The translations under genes and the position numbers were made by a program. The notes beneath the pieces were generated by a model. It had not been told where the DNA came from. It searched no databases and saw nothing but the letters and a program-made list of their open reading frames with translations. From assembly GCF_015832195.1 (NCBI RefSeq), contig NC_052032.1, positions 7,632,618 to 7,696,617 of the forward strand: a DNA stretch of 64,000 nucleotides, given 5' to 3'. The stretch's first letter is position 1, and every line of letters begins with the position of its first letter. The stretch comes from Motacilla alba alba. Taxonomy: Eukaryota; Chordata; Aves; Passeriformes; Motacillidae. Below, in pieces: positions 10,164-22,200 of this stretch.

Positions 10164-13100
10164 AAATGGCATGGCAGAGCCCGAGCACATCCTCTGCCTA
10201 CACCAGAAGCAGACACGGGTTTCCAAACGGGAGCTCTGTGCCGGGATCGCACTGTCCCTGCCGGTCACCTCGGAAATACCACAGCATCTCCCAGGCAGAA
10301 AAACCCAAACACCGCAGAGAGAAGCGAAGGAGGAATATTTGGAAGAGAAACGAGCCGAGCTCTCTGTAGGTAAGCTATTTTTCTCGCAGGAAGCCGTGCC
10401 TGTGAGTGATGCTTCAGCTGAACTGTGATTTTTGCAGCCGCTCCGGGGACTCGTCTGACGCTTCCCTGTGAAATCCCCCTCGCTCCCGGCACGCTCCCGC
10501 AGCATCACAGCAAACTGCAGCCCCAAGGGAGCCTCTGTGGCATCTTTCACAACAAAGTCCACGTCTCTCTGCTGGGATCGGTGCCAGCCGGTGAATCTTT
10601 GAACCTCAAGGCACTTTGATCCCGTCCAGCTGAAGTGAAGCCAGCTGGGGAGAGGTTGGGAGAGAGGAATCCATCACAGGGCTGAGGTGATTCCCCAGGA
10701 GATTTCAAAGCAGCCCCATCGCCCAGCAACCTGAGAGTTTCTCTTGCCCTGGCAGCCGCTTTTCTGGCTTTTATACCGATGGATTCCCCCCTTTGATCCC
10801 AAAACTCTGTGAGCAAAGAGGTGCCAGCTCTGTGGGGACAAGGCAGTGCTACAAGAGGCCACCCTGGTCCATGGTGGTCCAGCCCTTTCAGGCAGCCCAG
10901 GAACAAGGGACAGGGAAAAAATGCAGCCACGCAGGACTTTTCCTGCTGGTTTGCTGAGATGGAAGGAAGGGGAGGAAATCCCAGCTGTGTGGCCTGCTCA
11001 GCACTTGCAACTCCCCCAGTGTAAGGAGCTTATGAGCTTCTGCAGCTCAGATGAACTCGTACCTAGAGCAAAGCCAGAGCCAGACCTAAAGCTGGTGGTG
11101 CCCAGGGCTCTGTCCCCTGCTGAGCAAGATCATCTCCTTTATCCCCTCCCCAGGAGAGGCCGGCCAGCTCAGCCTTGGCAGAGCCTAAGCTGGACTTCAG
11201 TAGCAATTCAAAGGGAAAAAATTGCTTTTTTTCACCAGTTTTCCAGGCAGTTTCCCGTGGTTATCTCACCACCTAAGGATTGCTATCTTGGGAAGGGAGG
11301 AAGAAGAGGATGGGGCTGTGGAGCAGGAGGGCAGGGCTGGAGCAGCAGTGAGTGAACCAAAGGGAGAAGGGAGGGATGGGCAGCAGGCTGGGTGTGTGGG
11401 GTCTGAGCAGCTCCCAAGCACTGAGAGCCTGCAGCGCTGACACAGCCTCCCAGCAGCAGCAGGTGAGGCAGAGGAGAGCTGGAGCCAGCGGGACAGCACA
11501 GTCCTGCTGCAGGCAGAGCCCTCTGCTCGTCCCCAGGGCTCCACTGAGTGGAACTCACTCACCCCACCGCCCCTCAGAACAAAACCCTGAAGATATCAGG
11601 AAGAAACGGGAAGATATGTGAGCCCACGACATGATTTCCTCTCTGAGGGGCAGGAAATCATCAGTGAGCATGAATTCTGCCTGCCCTGGGGTTGAGGAGA
11701 GCAGCCGGCAGTGGCTCCTCCAATGTGAGTGACAGCAGAGCCACAGCTCGTCCTTCCCTCCACGTGAGCAGCATCCCTGTCACCTGGGCCAGGGGAGGGG
11801 AGGACAGCTGGCCCCTGGCTCCCGCCAGGAATTCACTTTTCCTTTTTTTAATGGGGATTAATTCAGGGCTGAATAGAGGCGTGGGCTCCACGTGGCTCCT
11901 GCTGGGGCCCCCCAGCCCCCTCTCCCTGCAGAGCCTCCCACCCTCGGCTCAGGTGCTCAGAGGCAGATGCTTTATCCGTGGCTAATGACATTTATTTTCC
12001 CCTCAGTGCCTCGGGGAGGGCTCTTTCTCTCGCCCTCCCCGCTGATGTGAATCCTGCTGCCCTATTATGCTGATCTGAGACCTTTTTTATTGTTGAAGTA
12101 CTGGTGAGCTCCCCTGCATCCCCCATCTGTGCCCCCCAGCCTGCTCTTCCTTCAGCCATTTGCCAGCTTGGATCCCACCAGCACTGGAGCAAAGAGCAAA
12201 CCCCCTCACATTTTCAGCTTGGATCAGGTCCCTCACCTGGCTGGGACAGGCTGAGCCTTACTTTTGGGTTTTTGGTAAGTTCCCTCTAAAACATCCTTCA
12301 GAAAAGGCAATTACCACAGTGCCATTAAAGCTTTCCCCACTGCACAGCCAGAGAAGTCGCTGGGAGCCTTTTGAAATAACCTTTAAACAATGGATCCTGT
12401 CTTGTTTACTGAATGTTTCTGAACTCAACAGTAATGCATCCAGATGTCACCCCTGCCTACCGTAGGCCTAACTATTTCTGGAAACACACCAAAGGCAAAT
12501 TGCTTGGATAATGTCAGATATGGTTGCAAAAAGAATATGACAAGTTTCCATCTCCTCGATAAAAGCTGTGGAGCACAGAGTTATTTCCCAGGGCGGCAGA
12601 GCCGTGTGTACCTTCAACCCAGCCCCGTGTAGGAGCTGCATCCCCTCCTCCTTCAGCTCATGGGCAGGTGGACAATGGCACGTGTTTTCCAGCTTCCAGC
12701 TCAGCAAAACATCAGTGCTGCTGTCCAGAGAGGCTCAGCACACTCACAACATCCGTGCCTGTGGCTGCAGGTGGCTTTTGTCCTGCAGCAGGGAGAGGAG
12801 GAGAAGCACTGGAGATGGGCAGCAGGGGCTGACCCTGGTGGTGCCTCAGCTCCTCTTGTGCCACTGTTGGGAGTGGAGTTAAATGCCAGCTCTGAGCTGT
12901 TCAGTGAGCAGGAGAAACTCTGTCTGAAGTGAGAGGGTGACAGAACTCGGCAGCCCCTGGCTCGTGTCCTGTCTCCACTCCCTGTCCTGCCAAGGGGAGC
13001 TCACGCTGAGGGAGGAGCTGCACCCAACACTGTTCCTGCTACCACTCATTGTCCCTGAGCATTGTTCCCGCTCAGCTCCAGAGAGAAGTCTGTACTCTCG

Positions 13101-15879
13101 GACACCTAGGATGGGGTAAAATCATCATCGTGGTGGTTCTGGCCTAAATCCAGTCCTGTCCCCCCTCAGTGATGCCTCTGACACCCCGAGAACCACATCT
13201 CCATGGAGCCTGCTCCTCCTGCTGCTGCCCTGCACTGCTGTTAAGGGGTCAAGGCTGTCATTAACCTTTCCAGGGACAAAGAGGTCCAGGGATATTTCAA
13301 AGTATGATTCTGACCTTTCGTTTTGTTCCCCAACCTTTCCAGCTGCCCTCTGCCCGGGGCTGCTCTAGCAGGTTGCAGAGGTCCCAGCCCTGTCTGGGTT
13401 GGTGCTGGCTGTGAGCTGAATGTGGCTGAAAGGTCTGGAGAGGGTCAGAGTCCACCACCCATCTGTCACCCCTCTGCCCATCTGCACTGCTGGGATGAAG
13501 GCTGTTTGCCCAGGCAAAGGGGGAACCAATCCTACTGGAAGAGAAGACAAGGAGAGAAGGAGATGACACACAATGACCTGGGAGAAAACGCATTTAGGCG
13601 GGGAATGAGCTGCAAGTTCAACTCCAACAGCTGCCATCTCTGCTCCATCCTTCCCCGCACCTCTTCAATGTCAGCTGCATGCCCAGCTGTGGCTGCAGGA
13701 GCCCTGCCAGCATGCAGCACCTCTTTCCTGGCCACGTCCTTCTCCATATCCATGACAACACCCAGCCAGGTACGGGAACAGGCCGAGTGACAAGGGACCA
13801 GCCATCCCTGCTTCTTCCACCAGCACTGCGCAGCCAGAGGGAAAAGTCTGAGTCAGGCAAATCCCTTGGAGCTGGGCCAGCTGCAAAACCCCTCCTTGCC
13901 CCACGTGCAGGGCGCTGAGGACACGTCCTGCCATCCCAGAGGTCAGTGGCACAGACTGTGCCAGGCTGTGAGCATGCAGAGAAGCTCCCTGGGCTCACAG
14001 AAATGCCTGAGGGAACTGAGCACCTTAATCTCTTGGAATCTGGCACCCAGCAAAACTTTTAAAGACCCTAAAGGGGTGCTGAGGAATGGCTGTAAGGTCA
14101 GAGTGGGAAATATTTAGAAAGGTTTGGGTCAATAAACCACGGGCAGTGAGTCTGTCCCTTACTCATTGCTGAACTCAGAGAGAAAAGGGCTCAGGCTTGA
14201 CTCTCGTGTCACCTCCACGAGGGTTTAGGGACTGCCAGAGATTCAGTGTGAAAAGGGTCAGGAGATGTGACAGCCAGATCCTCTGCCAGGCTCTGCTGGA
14301 ACACAGCGAGGACACAACCAGGAGCCACAGCACTGGTGATGTTCTGCCACTCCTTGTGCCCAGGTGGGCACAGGTATCTCAGAGCTGCCTGTTTGTAACC
14401 TGTGCCCACTGGCAATAAATCAGAAAGGAGCAAATGCTGTTTCCTTCCTTCCCTTCAAATCCCCACATCCTTTCTGAACGAGAACCAATGTACTGCGGGG
14501 TGATAAATCAACATCAGTAGCTTTGCAGGGGATTTTGTTGAAGTTCTTTATCTCTCCTGAGCACCAGCACCATTCCTTAAGAGGTCCTGTCATCACTCTG
14601 CACAGAAATCCTGACATGCAGAGGAAGGAGGTTACACTTCTAATTACAGCTGCACAGTCTTTAAGGTGTTTAAAATCTCTTTTCACCAACTGGCAGCCCC
14701 TAATGCACCTTTCTGCTGGTTTCAAGCAAGAAGGAAATCAACCACAGAGACTGCAAACAACTCCAGTTATTCACAGGCCATTGCAGTGGGGCAGGAGCCC
14801 CAGCACAGGTGTGGGATAGTTGAGGCACTCACTTCATGCACAATTCATGTCAACTGCTCTCCCTCACAGCACTATAATTCAGATGCTTCCTCAGCGAAGA
14901 CGAGATGCGATGACTAAAAAATCCCATCCTACTGGGTACTTTTGCTCAAACGAAGTCACCCAGGAGCACCATCTGCACTCTAAAAACCGGGATAACCCGC
15001 CAGGTTCCCAAAAATGACAGCCATACATCATGACAGACTGAAGTGCAGAGTTTTCCCTTCTAGGTTTTATGCTGATTTCGCTGCTCGTTTCAGGCTGGAA
15101 GACAATCTGTTGAGCCTCAAAGTGCTGTCTTCTCTTACCTTGAATTTATTCTGCCAGAGAACTGTCTACCTTAATGAGTATGAGCACACCCCCACTACCT
15201 CCCAAGTTTGGTGATCTGTTATGTCAAATATAAATAATCCTGTCTGAAAGCGGTCGATATGGGGAAATGAAAAGCCATCTTCCCTTGGGGGATTTCTCTC
15301 TCTCCCTCCCACAGCCCCCCTGAGCCCTCAGGCTACCTTTAATGTGCTGAGCAGCGTCCATGTGGCTCTGAGAGCACAGACCTTGATGGCTGCTGGATGC
15401 AGAGTGACAAAAACAACCCACAGGTGACTGTGCCATCACCTTCCTCGCGTTCCGCCCTGGATCCCTCTCCATCACCGCTGCTGAGCGTGAGCTGATGGGA
15501 CTCTTTCCTACCCAACCCAGGACTGGGGTGTCCTACAAACTCATTGGGGTGGAGAGGGGGATTCTGATGTCCTCTGGGGCCAGCGCATGAGGTGGAAACA
15601 AAGTGAATCACATGGCTCCAGGTGAGATGCCCAGACAACGAAGAGAGGCCGGTTCCAGTCCCACACTGAGTGTGCAAAGGGGACCGAGGTGTCCCTGGGG
15701 CAGAGAAGGACACGACCTGCACGCCCCGGAGAGCCATGCATGGGGGCAGCTTTCCCACTCCGTCCCTGAAAGGTGCTTTTGTGACACCCCTCGCAGGCTT
15801 TGGAGCTGAGGACGCTGTAGGATGAGGGAAAGCCGAGCCTGGAGCACCCCAGGATTTTCCAGGCAGGTCCGAGGTGGCG
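10164..15879. other. Long stretch without recognised coding exons
   Basis: No exon, CR1 element or tandem array is recognised. A donor-like TGTAG|GTAAGC lies near 10370 on +. AT-richer intervals near 12300-12560 and 14440-15240 could hold conserved non-coding elements, which only cross-species alignment could show. Inferred to lie in the first intron of FAM163B. Confidence 0.4.
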
Positions 15880-16236
15880 GGACCTGCCCGGTCCCTGCGG
15901 GCAGGCTATGGGGGAGCGGATGCCGTGCATATCTCCGTGTCCCTCCCCACCGTCTGCCCCTCCAAATCCCTTCCCAGCCCGCTCCCGGCAGCGGGGCTAT
16001 CCTGCCCTCCCTGCGGGCATCCCCGGGGTGCGGGGTTCGCTGCCGGTTCCCCGCAGCAGCGATCCCAGGCAGTTTCGGATGCACCGGGAAGCGGGCGGCG
16101 GGGGCGGGAGCCAAGCAAACAGGGAAAAAACACCGCGAGAGACCCCAGCGCTGGGAGAGACGGCGAGAAGGGGCCCGGCAGAGCCGGGGGGGCCCCGCGG
16201 AGCCCCCTCGCCGGTGCCTTCTCCCGCTCCGCTTAC

Positions 16237-16500
16237 CTTCACACGGGGGAATGGGGCCGGCTCGCTCAGGTGAGGACCGCGTCTCCCGAAGTCTCCCGCT
16301 CGGAGAGCATCAATACCAAAATAAACGTGGTTTGGTTTTTTTTGGTGTTTTGTTTTTTTTTTTTTTAATCTTAAAAATGAAATAACGATTTTAAAAAAAT
16401 ATATTAAAAATAAGCGGCAGGAAGGAGGCTGAGGAGGCGGGCGGCAGCGGCGGGCGCGGAGCAGGCAGCCGGCAGCAGCCACCCCTGTCGGCACATGGCC
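16237..16500 (-). other. Probable FAM163B 5' untranslated exon
   Basis: The left edge is fixed by a consensus minus-strand donor, GTGAAG|GTAAGC. The right edge (transcription start) is a guess within the CpG island. FAM163B lies upstream of and divergent from DBH in mammals and starts in a non-coding exon. Its short coding exons (a small one-pass membrane protein) were looked for on the minus strand to the left and not seen, so they would lie outside the window. The assignment rests on synteny, not on coding evidence. Confidence 0.35.
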
Positions 16501-16584
16501 GGGCCGGCGGCTCTGCGGGGGCCGCTCCCGCCTCCCCGCCCCGCTCCCAGCGCCGCGGGGCCGCCAATGACGGCCCGGGAGCGG

Positions 16585-16632
16585 GGCCGAACCGAGCGGG
16601 GCCGAACCGAGCGGGGCCGAACCGAACCGAGC
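16585..16632. repeat. 15-bp GC-rich tandem, 3-4 copies
   Basis: CGGGGCCGAACCGAG repeats back to back inside the CpG island, each unit with several CpGs. Confidence 0.85.
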
Positions 16633-16696
16633 GGCGCCCGCCGAGCCCCGCAGCGGCCCCGCACGGGCAGCGCCGGCCCCCCGCCCGCAGCGCGGG

Positions 16697-16970
16697 GTGC
16701 GGGGCTGCCCCCCATTCCAATCACGGCGTGCGGGGCTGATCCCCCCTTCAATCACGGGGTGCGGGGATGCTCCCCATTCTCAGCCCGGGGTGCGGGGCTG
16801 CCCCCCATTCCCAGCCCGGGGTGCGGGGCTGATCCCCATTCCCAGCCCGGGGTGCGGGGCTGATCCCCATTCCCATCCTGGGGTGCGGGGCTGCTCCCCA
16901 GTCCCAGCCCGGTGTGCGGGGCCGCTCCCCGCTCCCATCCCGGGATGCGGCCGCAGGGTCCCAGCCTGGG
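16697..16970. repeat. 31-bp CpG-rich minisatellite, ~9 copies
   Basis: Units of about 31 bp start with GTGCGGGGCTG at 16697, 16728, 16759, 16790, 16821, 16852, 16883 and 16914, with a degenerate last copy. The body is of the form ATCCCCATTCCCAGCCCGG. The array is the right shoulder of the CpG island. Confidence 0.93.
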
Positions 16971-17059
16971 TATGCAGGAGGGGCAGAGCGGCGCTGGGAG
17001 ATGGGGAACTCACCCCAGAGCTGGGCTAGCCCCACTGAGACAGGGGCCATCCTGCTACA

Positions 17060-17452
17060 GACCCAGACCACCCCCCTACAGAACCGAGTCACCCCCTCCA
17101 TAGCCCAACCACCACCTGCAGAGTGGGGTCACCCCCTCTATCCCTGAATCATCCCCCAACAGAGTGGGGTGACCCCATCTGTACCAGGATCACCACCTTA
17201 CAGAGCTGTGTCACCCCCTTATAGAGCTGTGTCACCCCCTTACAGAACTGTGTCACCCCCTTACCAAGCCATGTCACTCCTTTACAGAGCTGTGTCACCC
17301 TCTCACAAAGCCATGTCACCCTATTACAGGGCTGTGTCACCCCCTTACAGAGCTGTGTCACCCCTTTACAGAGCCATGTCACCCCCTTACAGAGCTGTGT
17401 CACCCCTTTACAGAGCTGTGTCACCCCTTTACAGAGCCATGTCACCCACCAT
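17060..17452. repeat. 21-bp minisatellite with degenerate left edge
   Basis: From about 17190 the unit ACAGAGCTGTGTCACCCCCT (21-bp period) repeats about 12-13 times with AGCCATG variants. From 17060 to 17190 related but diverged units occur (GTCACCCCCTC). Since 21 is a multiple of three, one frame encodes a seven-residue repeat (YRAVSPP-like). There is no sign of a gene. Confidence 0.92.
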
Positions 17453-20400
17453 GGAGCCAGGGGATGCTGGTTTGGAGTAGAGAGCTTCACCCCCAGTGCT
17501 GGCACAGGAAAGAATCCCCCTCCCCATGGCCAGGGCAGGGACAAAGCCAAGGCAACCCCCACAGCACCCCCTGTTTGATCCCACACAGCCCCCAGGGCAT
17601 TTTACAGGTGACGTGTGTTTGTTCCCTGCTCTGTTTTCCAGGGGCTGTGCTGGGCTTTCAGCTGGTTTTGGTTTCATGGACAGAACAGGGAATGATTCTC
17701 CTCTTCCCAAATCCATGCCCATTCCAGCAGAACCTCAGCTTGGAGCCCTCATCCACAGCTTTTTCCCGAAGTGGTGATTTTCAGCAGCGGTGATTCACAA
17801 GATTTCCTTAACGCTGGGGTAGTGATGACTCTTCAGAGCTGGAAAAAGCAAAACTGGAGGCAAAACCTGAATCCTAGAGGGGCATTACCCCTCTAGCAGG
17901 CGGGCAACCTGCAGAAGCAGCACCACAGGAGATGTGGAGGTTGTCCCCCAGCCCCAAGCTGGTGTGACGGGGGGCACACGCTGCCCCAGCTCTCCCTGAG
18001 CTCCCCTGGTCCCCGGGCTCCCTGCAGAGCTCCCCTGGGCACAGAGGATGCTCAGTGTGTCTTAGGAGGCTCTGCCACCACCCTTGGCTCTTGCCACCCA
18101 AGCTGTCCCACTCCTGGTGCCGCAGGGACCCTTCTGCAGGCCCCTGGATGGTCTCTGTCCATTGGGATGTGTGACTGCCGTCCTGCAGCATTCATTTCCC
18201 TGGCGGTGAAACTCATTCCCAAGAACTAACTTAATTTTTCTCATCAGCAGTTCCAGCCCATCGATACTTTTCTGTCCCTCTCAGCTGATGAGAATAATCA
18301 GAGTTTTTATAGCACATCTGCTCTTTTCGAGATGCTATCGCTCGTAGCACTCCTTTAATCTATACAGAGGGAAACAGTTGTGTTTAATTAATTGCTCCCC
18401 AAATAAACTGATCACCTCCAGCAATTCCAGCACACTTTACACGCAGTTCAAAAGCCTCTGCAGAGATCTGAAAGGACAAGCACTCGCTGTGATGACAAGA
18501 AATGAAGGTGAGGGGGGAAAAATCACAGTTTGTCTTTAAAGACAAACTTAAGACAATTATTATTTAATTATTCTATCAAATCACTTCATACTGAACTGTG
18601 CTGTGGTTGCTGTTGAGTTTTTCTTCAAGGTTGCTTGAACCACGTGCAGAAGATATTGAAGGGCTGTGCTTTAAAAAAAACCCAACCAATTTTAGCTTTT
18701 TATTACTTGTGCAGGTCAAACGTCATCGTCTGGCGATTTGTCACTGTATAGTTGCTCAGAAATATGAACGATGGAGGTTCTCTGCTTGGCCCATCCACTT
18801 TGGTTTCACTGCCTGGCCTCAGGTACTGCAATAAACATCCTCCTTGCTTCCCAGGGAGATGTCAAAGCAATTCTCACGGAGCTGAGCCCAGGATGAGAAG
18901 CAAGAAAAAGCAATGTTATAACAAGGACTTAGCAAATGCTTGGGCTGCCTTGAGAGAGTACAGAGCTTGTTTTTTTGGACTTTAACATGAGGTTTGCTTA
19001 CCCTAAGAGCAATTCTGGGAAATCAGAATTCTGTGAAGGAGAAAAATGTTTTCACAATGTATTTCTTGCACCGATGTACAAGACCTCCACGGTGAGCACG
19101 GTCTGGGCTGTACAAACACAGATTCCCCAGACTTTGCAACAGAAATTTTTACAGAAGGGAAGTGCTAATTAGCATCCACAGTTTGGGAGCCAGTTGATAG
19201 CCTCGAGACCTGGCAGCTGGCCAGCCACAACTTTCATCAACCCCAACATTTGGGAAGTGTCCTGTGCCTGCCAAGTCTGTGGGAGAAACAGACCCAGCAG
19301 CAGCCAGGAGCCAAATCATCTGTGGGTTTGAAGTAGTGCAGAGCTCAGGTTGTGCTCACCTGCTTCCCTCCACCCCTGGGTTATTCCCAGTGCCAATCCT
19401 TCAGTGATTTTGTGTCCTCCCACTCCTGCAACCCCAAATTCTTGGCTTTCTGCTTTGACTCAGAACTTGGCATCAAACTACCCAGGGATATTTTATGATC
19501 TTCCCATCACTCAGCATCCAAGGCTGATCTCTATGGGGTTTTTTTTGCCCCACCTCCAGCTTGCTCCATCCCCAGGGCCGGTTCCCCTTTGTTTTTCCTG
19601 ACCCTGGAGGAATCTTCCACCTGAGACTGATCTGTGAGCACAACCCACAGCCAAACCCGGGCACTGCTGGGAGCAATGGGCTGCTGGAGCACTGCCCAGC
19701 CCCCTGTGTGTATTCCCAGGGGAACACACCAGTCTGGGGGATGCTGGTGATGTTTTTATCCTCAAAACTCCTTTGGCAACTGCAGTGGGGTGGATGTGAC
19801 ACACACCAAGCATGTGGCCTTCCAGAGATGCAATAAAATAGACACTAACCTGAAACACAGCAGCAAAAGGGCTCTTAATATTGCTAGAGGATCCCACTGC
19901 TCGTGCAGGGCTCTGTGCCAAGAGGAAAACCCAGAGTTAGGGCTCTCTAATCCAACTCTGAGGGTGGCAGACCCTGGGAGTGGGTTTGGGTACAGTGGCA
20001 ACACAACATTGGCATCACCTGCCAAGCACCCTCCCTCCCCATTCCTAAGGACAGAGCCTTTTCCTCAGCTTCCCTCTGGCATTTGTTTTTACCTGGAGCT
20101 CCCTGGCAGTGACAGGACCCTGTGTGTGGAGTTTTGCAGGAGGAGGCTGCAGCAGGATGCTCTGAGGCTCAGCTCACAGCGCCAGCCACCCTCTGGTCCT
20201 CATGGAGGGACCAGGTGCTTTTCTCTGCCTCTTCCCCACGATTATGGAGGTTCCTTCTCTTGGATGGTCTCCGAGCTGATCCCAAATATTCATGGAAGCA
20301 GCCTGAAAAGTCCTCACTGCCTCGTCCTCCTGTCTGCAGCACCTCAGTCACCTTCACTTAATCGCAGAATTTTATATTGCTGAGAACAGCAGTGATTCCC

Positions 20401-21488
20401 AGCTTTGTGCTCTTCCACAGCCACCTCTCTGCACCTGCTTTAGCCCCCCACGATGTCAGAGCCACCCGGCTTTTAACACAGCCCCAAAACAACTGCCCCA
20501 AACTGGGGCCTTGCTTGCTGTCCCCTTGCATCCAGTGCCATGGCTTCAGGCAGGAGCTGAAGGTGCCCTGGGGACACATCTGCCACATGTCACTCTGAGA
20601 GGTGACAACCTCAGGGTGCCAAAGGATGAGCCTGACTAACTTTAATCCTTCCGTGGGGGGACTAATCCTTCCATGAGTATCTGGGCAAGGTTGGGAAAAA
20701 GGCAGAGCCTTTTTGTCACAGCCTTGAAAACCCAAGGATTCCTGGAAACACCTTCCCTTTCAAGCTTCCTGAGCTTGTCAAGAGGTTTGTAGGGCAAATC
20801 CTCCCTGTACAGAAGCCACATTGAGTTTTCCAAAGGAAATCTCATTTATCCACAATTTCTAATCTTTAATAGTCCTTCTGCTAAGCTGTGCACCCCAAAC
20901 CTCAAGCAGCAGGGCCTGCAGCCTTTGCCATCCAATGCTCCAGCCCTTTTCTGAGCTGGTGAAGCTCCATCTCCAAACTCCTCGGGCTCTCTTGGCCTCT
21001 CCTGGATCTGCTCCTCTCCATGCTGTGGGATCCTCAGGGAGCAGCTCAGTGCCAGCAAATGAGGGCCAGAGGAAGAGCAAGAAGAAAGGGCGGCGCTGAG
21101 AGCAGAGCCCCGTGCAGGAGGGCTCAGCACCAACCCACCCCCTGGAAGTTCGTGTGGCAGGCAGCCCCGGAGCCGTGCCCACAGCAATTCCAGCTCCTTT
21201 TGCTGTCATTTCCAACCAAAGTGGAGGAGAATTCTCAGGGGAGAAGTCCCACTGCAGGGGTGGGAGAGAGCTCCTCAGGGAAATGAAGAGTGGTGCTGTG
21301 AAATCAGGGGTGGCTGGTAATGGAGGAGTGCAGGGGCTTCTGTGTCTGAAGAGGGGAAACCGGGATTTGGTGTGGTTTTTAAAGGATAAAACAGATCTTG
21401 TGGAATTTGGGATTCTCCACCACAGGTGGGGTGATGAAGCTTGGAAAGGTGTCAGCTTGGATTCACAGAGAGAGAGAGAGGAGAGAAA
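17453..21488. other. DBH upstream intergenic region, distal
   Basis: No exon is recognised. The 18240-18600 segment is conspicuously AT-rich and low in repeats, with TTTAATTAATTGC and AATAATCAGAG motifs. It has the texture of a conserved non-coding element, but conservation cannot be tested here. Nothing else is recognised. Confidence 0.4.
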
Positions 21489-22200
21489 ACAAGTGGATGG
21501 ATGGATGGATGGATGATGGATGATGGATGGATGGATGGATGGATGGATGGATGGATGGATGGATGGATGATGGATGATGCATGTATGATGGATGGATGAT
21601 GGATGGATGAGGGATGGATGGATGGATGGATGGATGGATGGATGGATGGATGATGGATGAATGATGGATGATGCATGTATGATGGATGGATGGATGAGGG
21701 ATGATGGATGGATGGATGGATGATGGATGGATGATGGATGGATGGATGGATGGATGATGGATGGATGATGGATGGATGGATAATGGATGATGGATGGATG
21801 ATGGATGATGGATGGATGGATGATGGATGATGGATGATGGATGGATGGATGGATGATGGATGATGGATGGATGGATGGATGGATAATGGATGATGGATGG
21901 ATGATGGATGATGGATGGATGGATGATGGATGATGGATGATGGATGGATGGATGATGGATGATGGATGATGATGGATGGATGGATGAGGGATGATGGATG
22001 GATGATGGATGATGGATGATGGATGGATGATGGATGGATGGATGGATGGATGGATGGGTGATGGATGGATGGATGGATGGATGATGGATGGATGATGGAT
22101 GAATGGATGGATGATGGATGGATGGATGGATGGATGATGGATGGATGATGGATGAATGGATGGATGATGGATGGATAGATGAAGGATGGATGGATGGATG
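21489..22200. repeat. Tetranucleotide (GGAT)n tract, ~0.7 kb
   Basis: Almost pure GGAT repeats are broken at irregular intervals by GAT, giving GATGGATGAT steps plus sporadic ATGCATGTATG and GAGGG variants. Blocks of about 100-200 bp recur within it (compare 21540-21610 with 21610-21680, and 21720-21850 with 21850-21960), so larger duplications also occurred. The minus strand reads as Ser/Ile/His/Pro-repeat open frames, which are spurious. Confidence 0.97.

Larger units (their letters stand above)
15880..16990. promoter_or_regulatory. CpG island, probable bidirectional promoter
   Basis: CpG density rises sharply here, with runs such as GCGGGCGGCGGGGGCGGG near 16090 and CCGCCCCGC Sp1-type boxes near 16535. 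The island is interrupted by an A/T tract at about 16335-16415 that includes TATA-like AATATATT. Strong donors face both ways: minus-strand AAG|GTAAGC (GT at 16236-16235) and plus-strand CAG|GTGAGG (GT at 16270-16271). By conserved order the minus-strand transcript is probably FAM163B, divergent from DBH about 11 kb away. Confidence 0.65.

Noticed and set aside
9364..10428. 354-codon plus-strand open frame
   Set aside because: It is mostly a 41-bp tandem repeat translated in cycling frames. The opposite strand is equally open, and no domain is present.
1..16236. FAM163B coding exons
   Set aside because: I searched the minus-strand frames for the short membrane protein expected from synteny and found none. 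Only a 5' untranslated exon is proposed.
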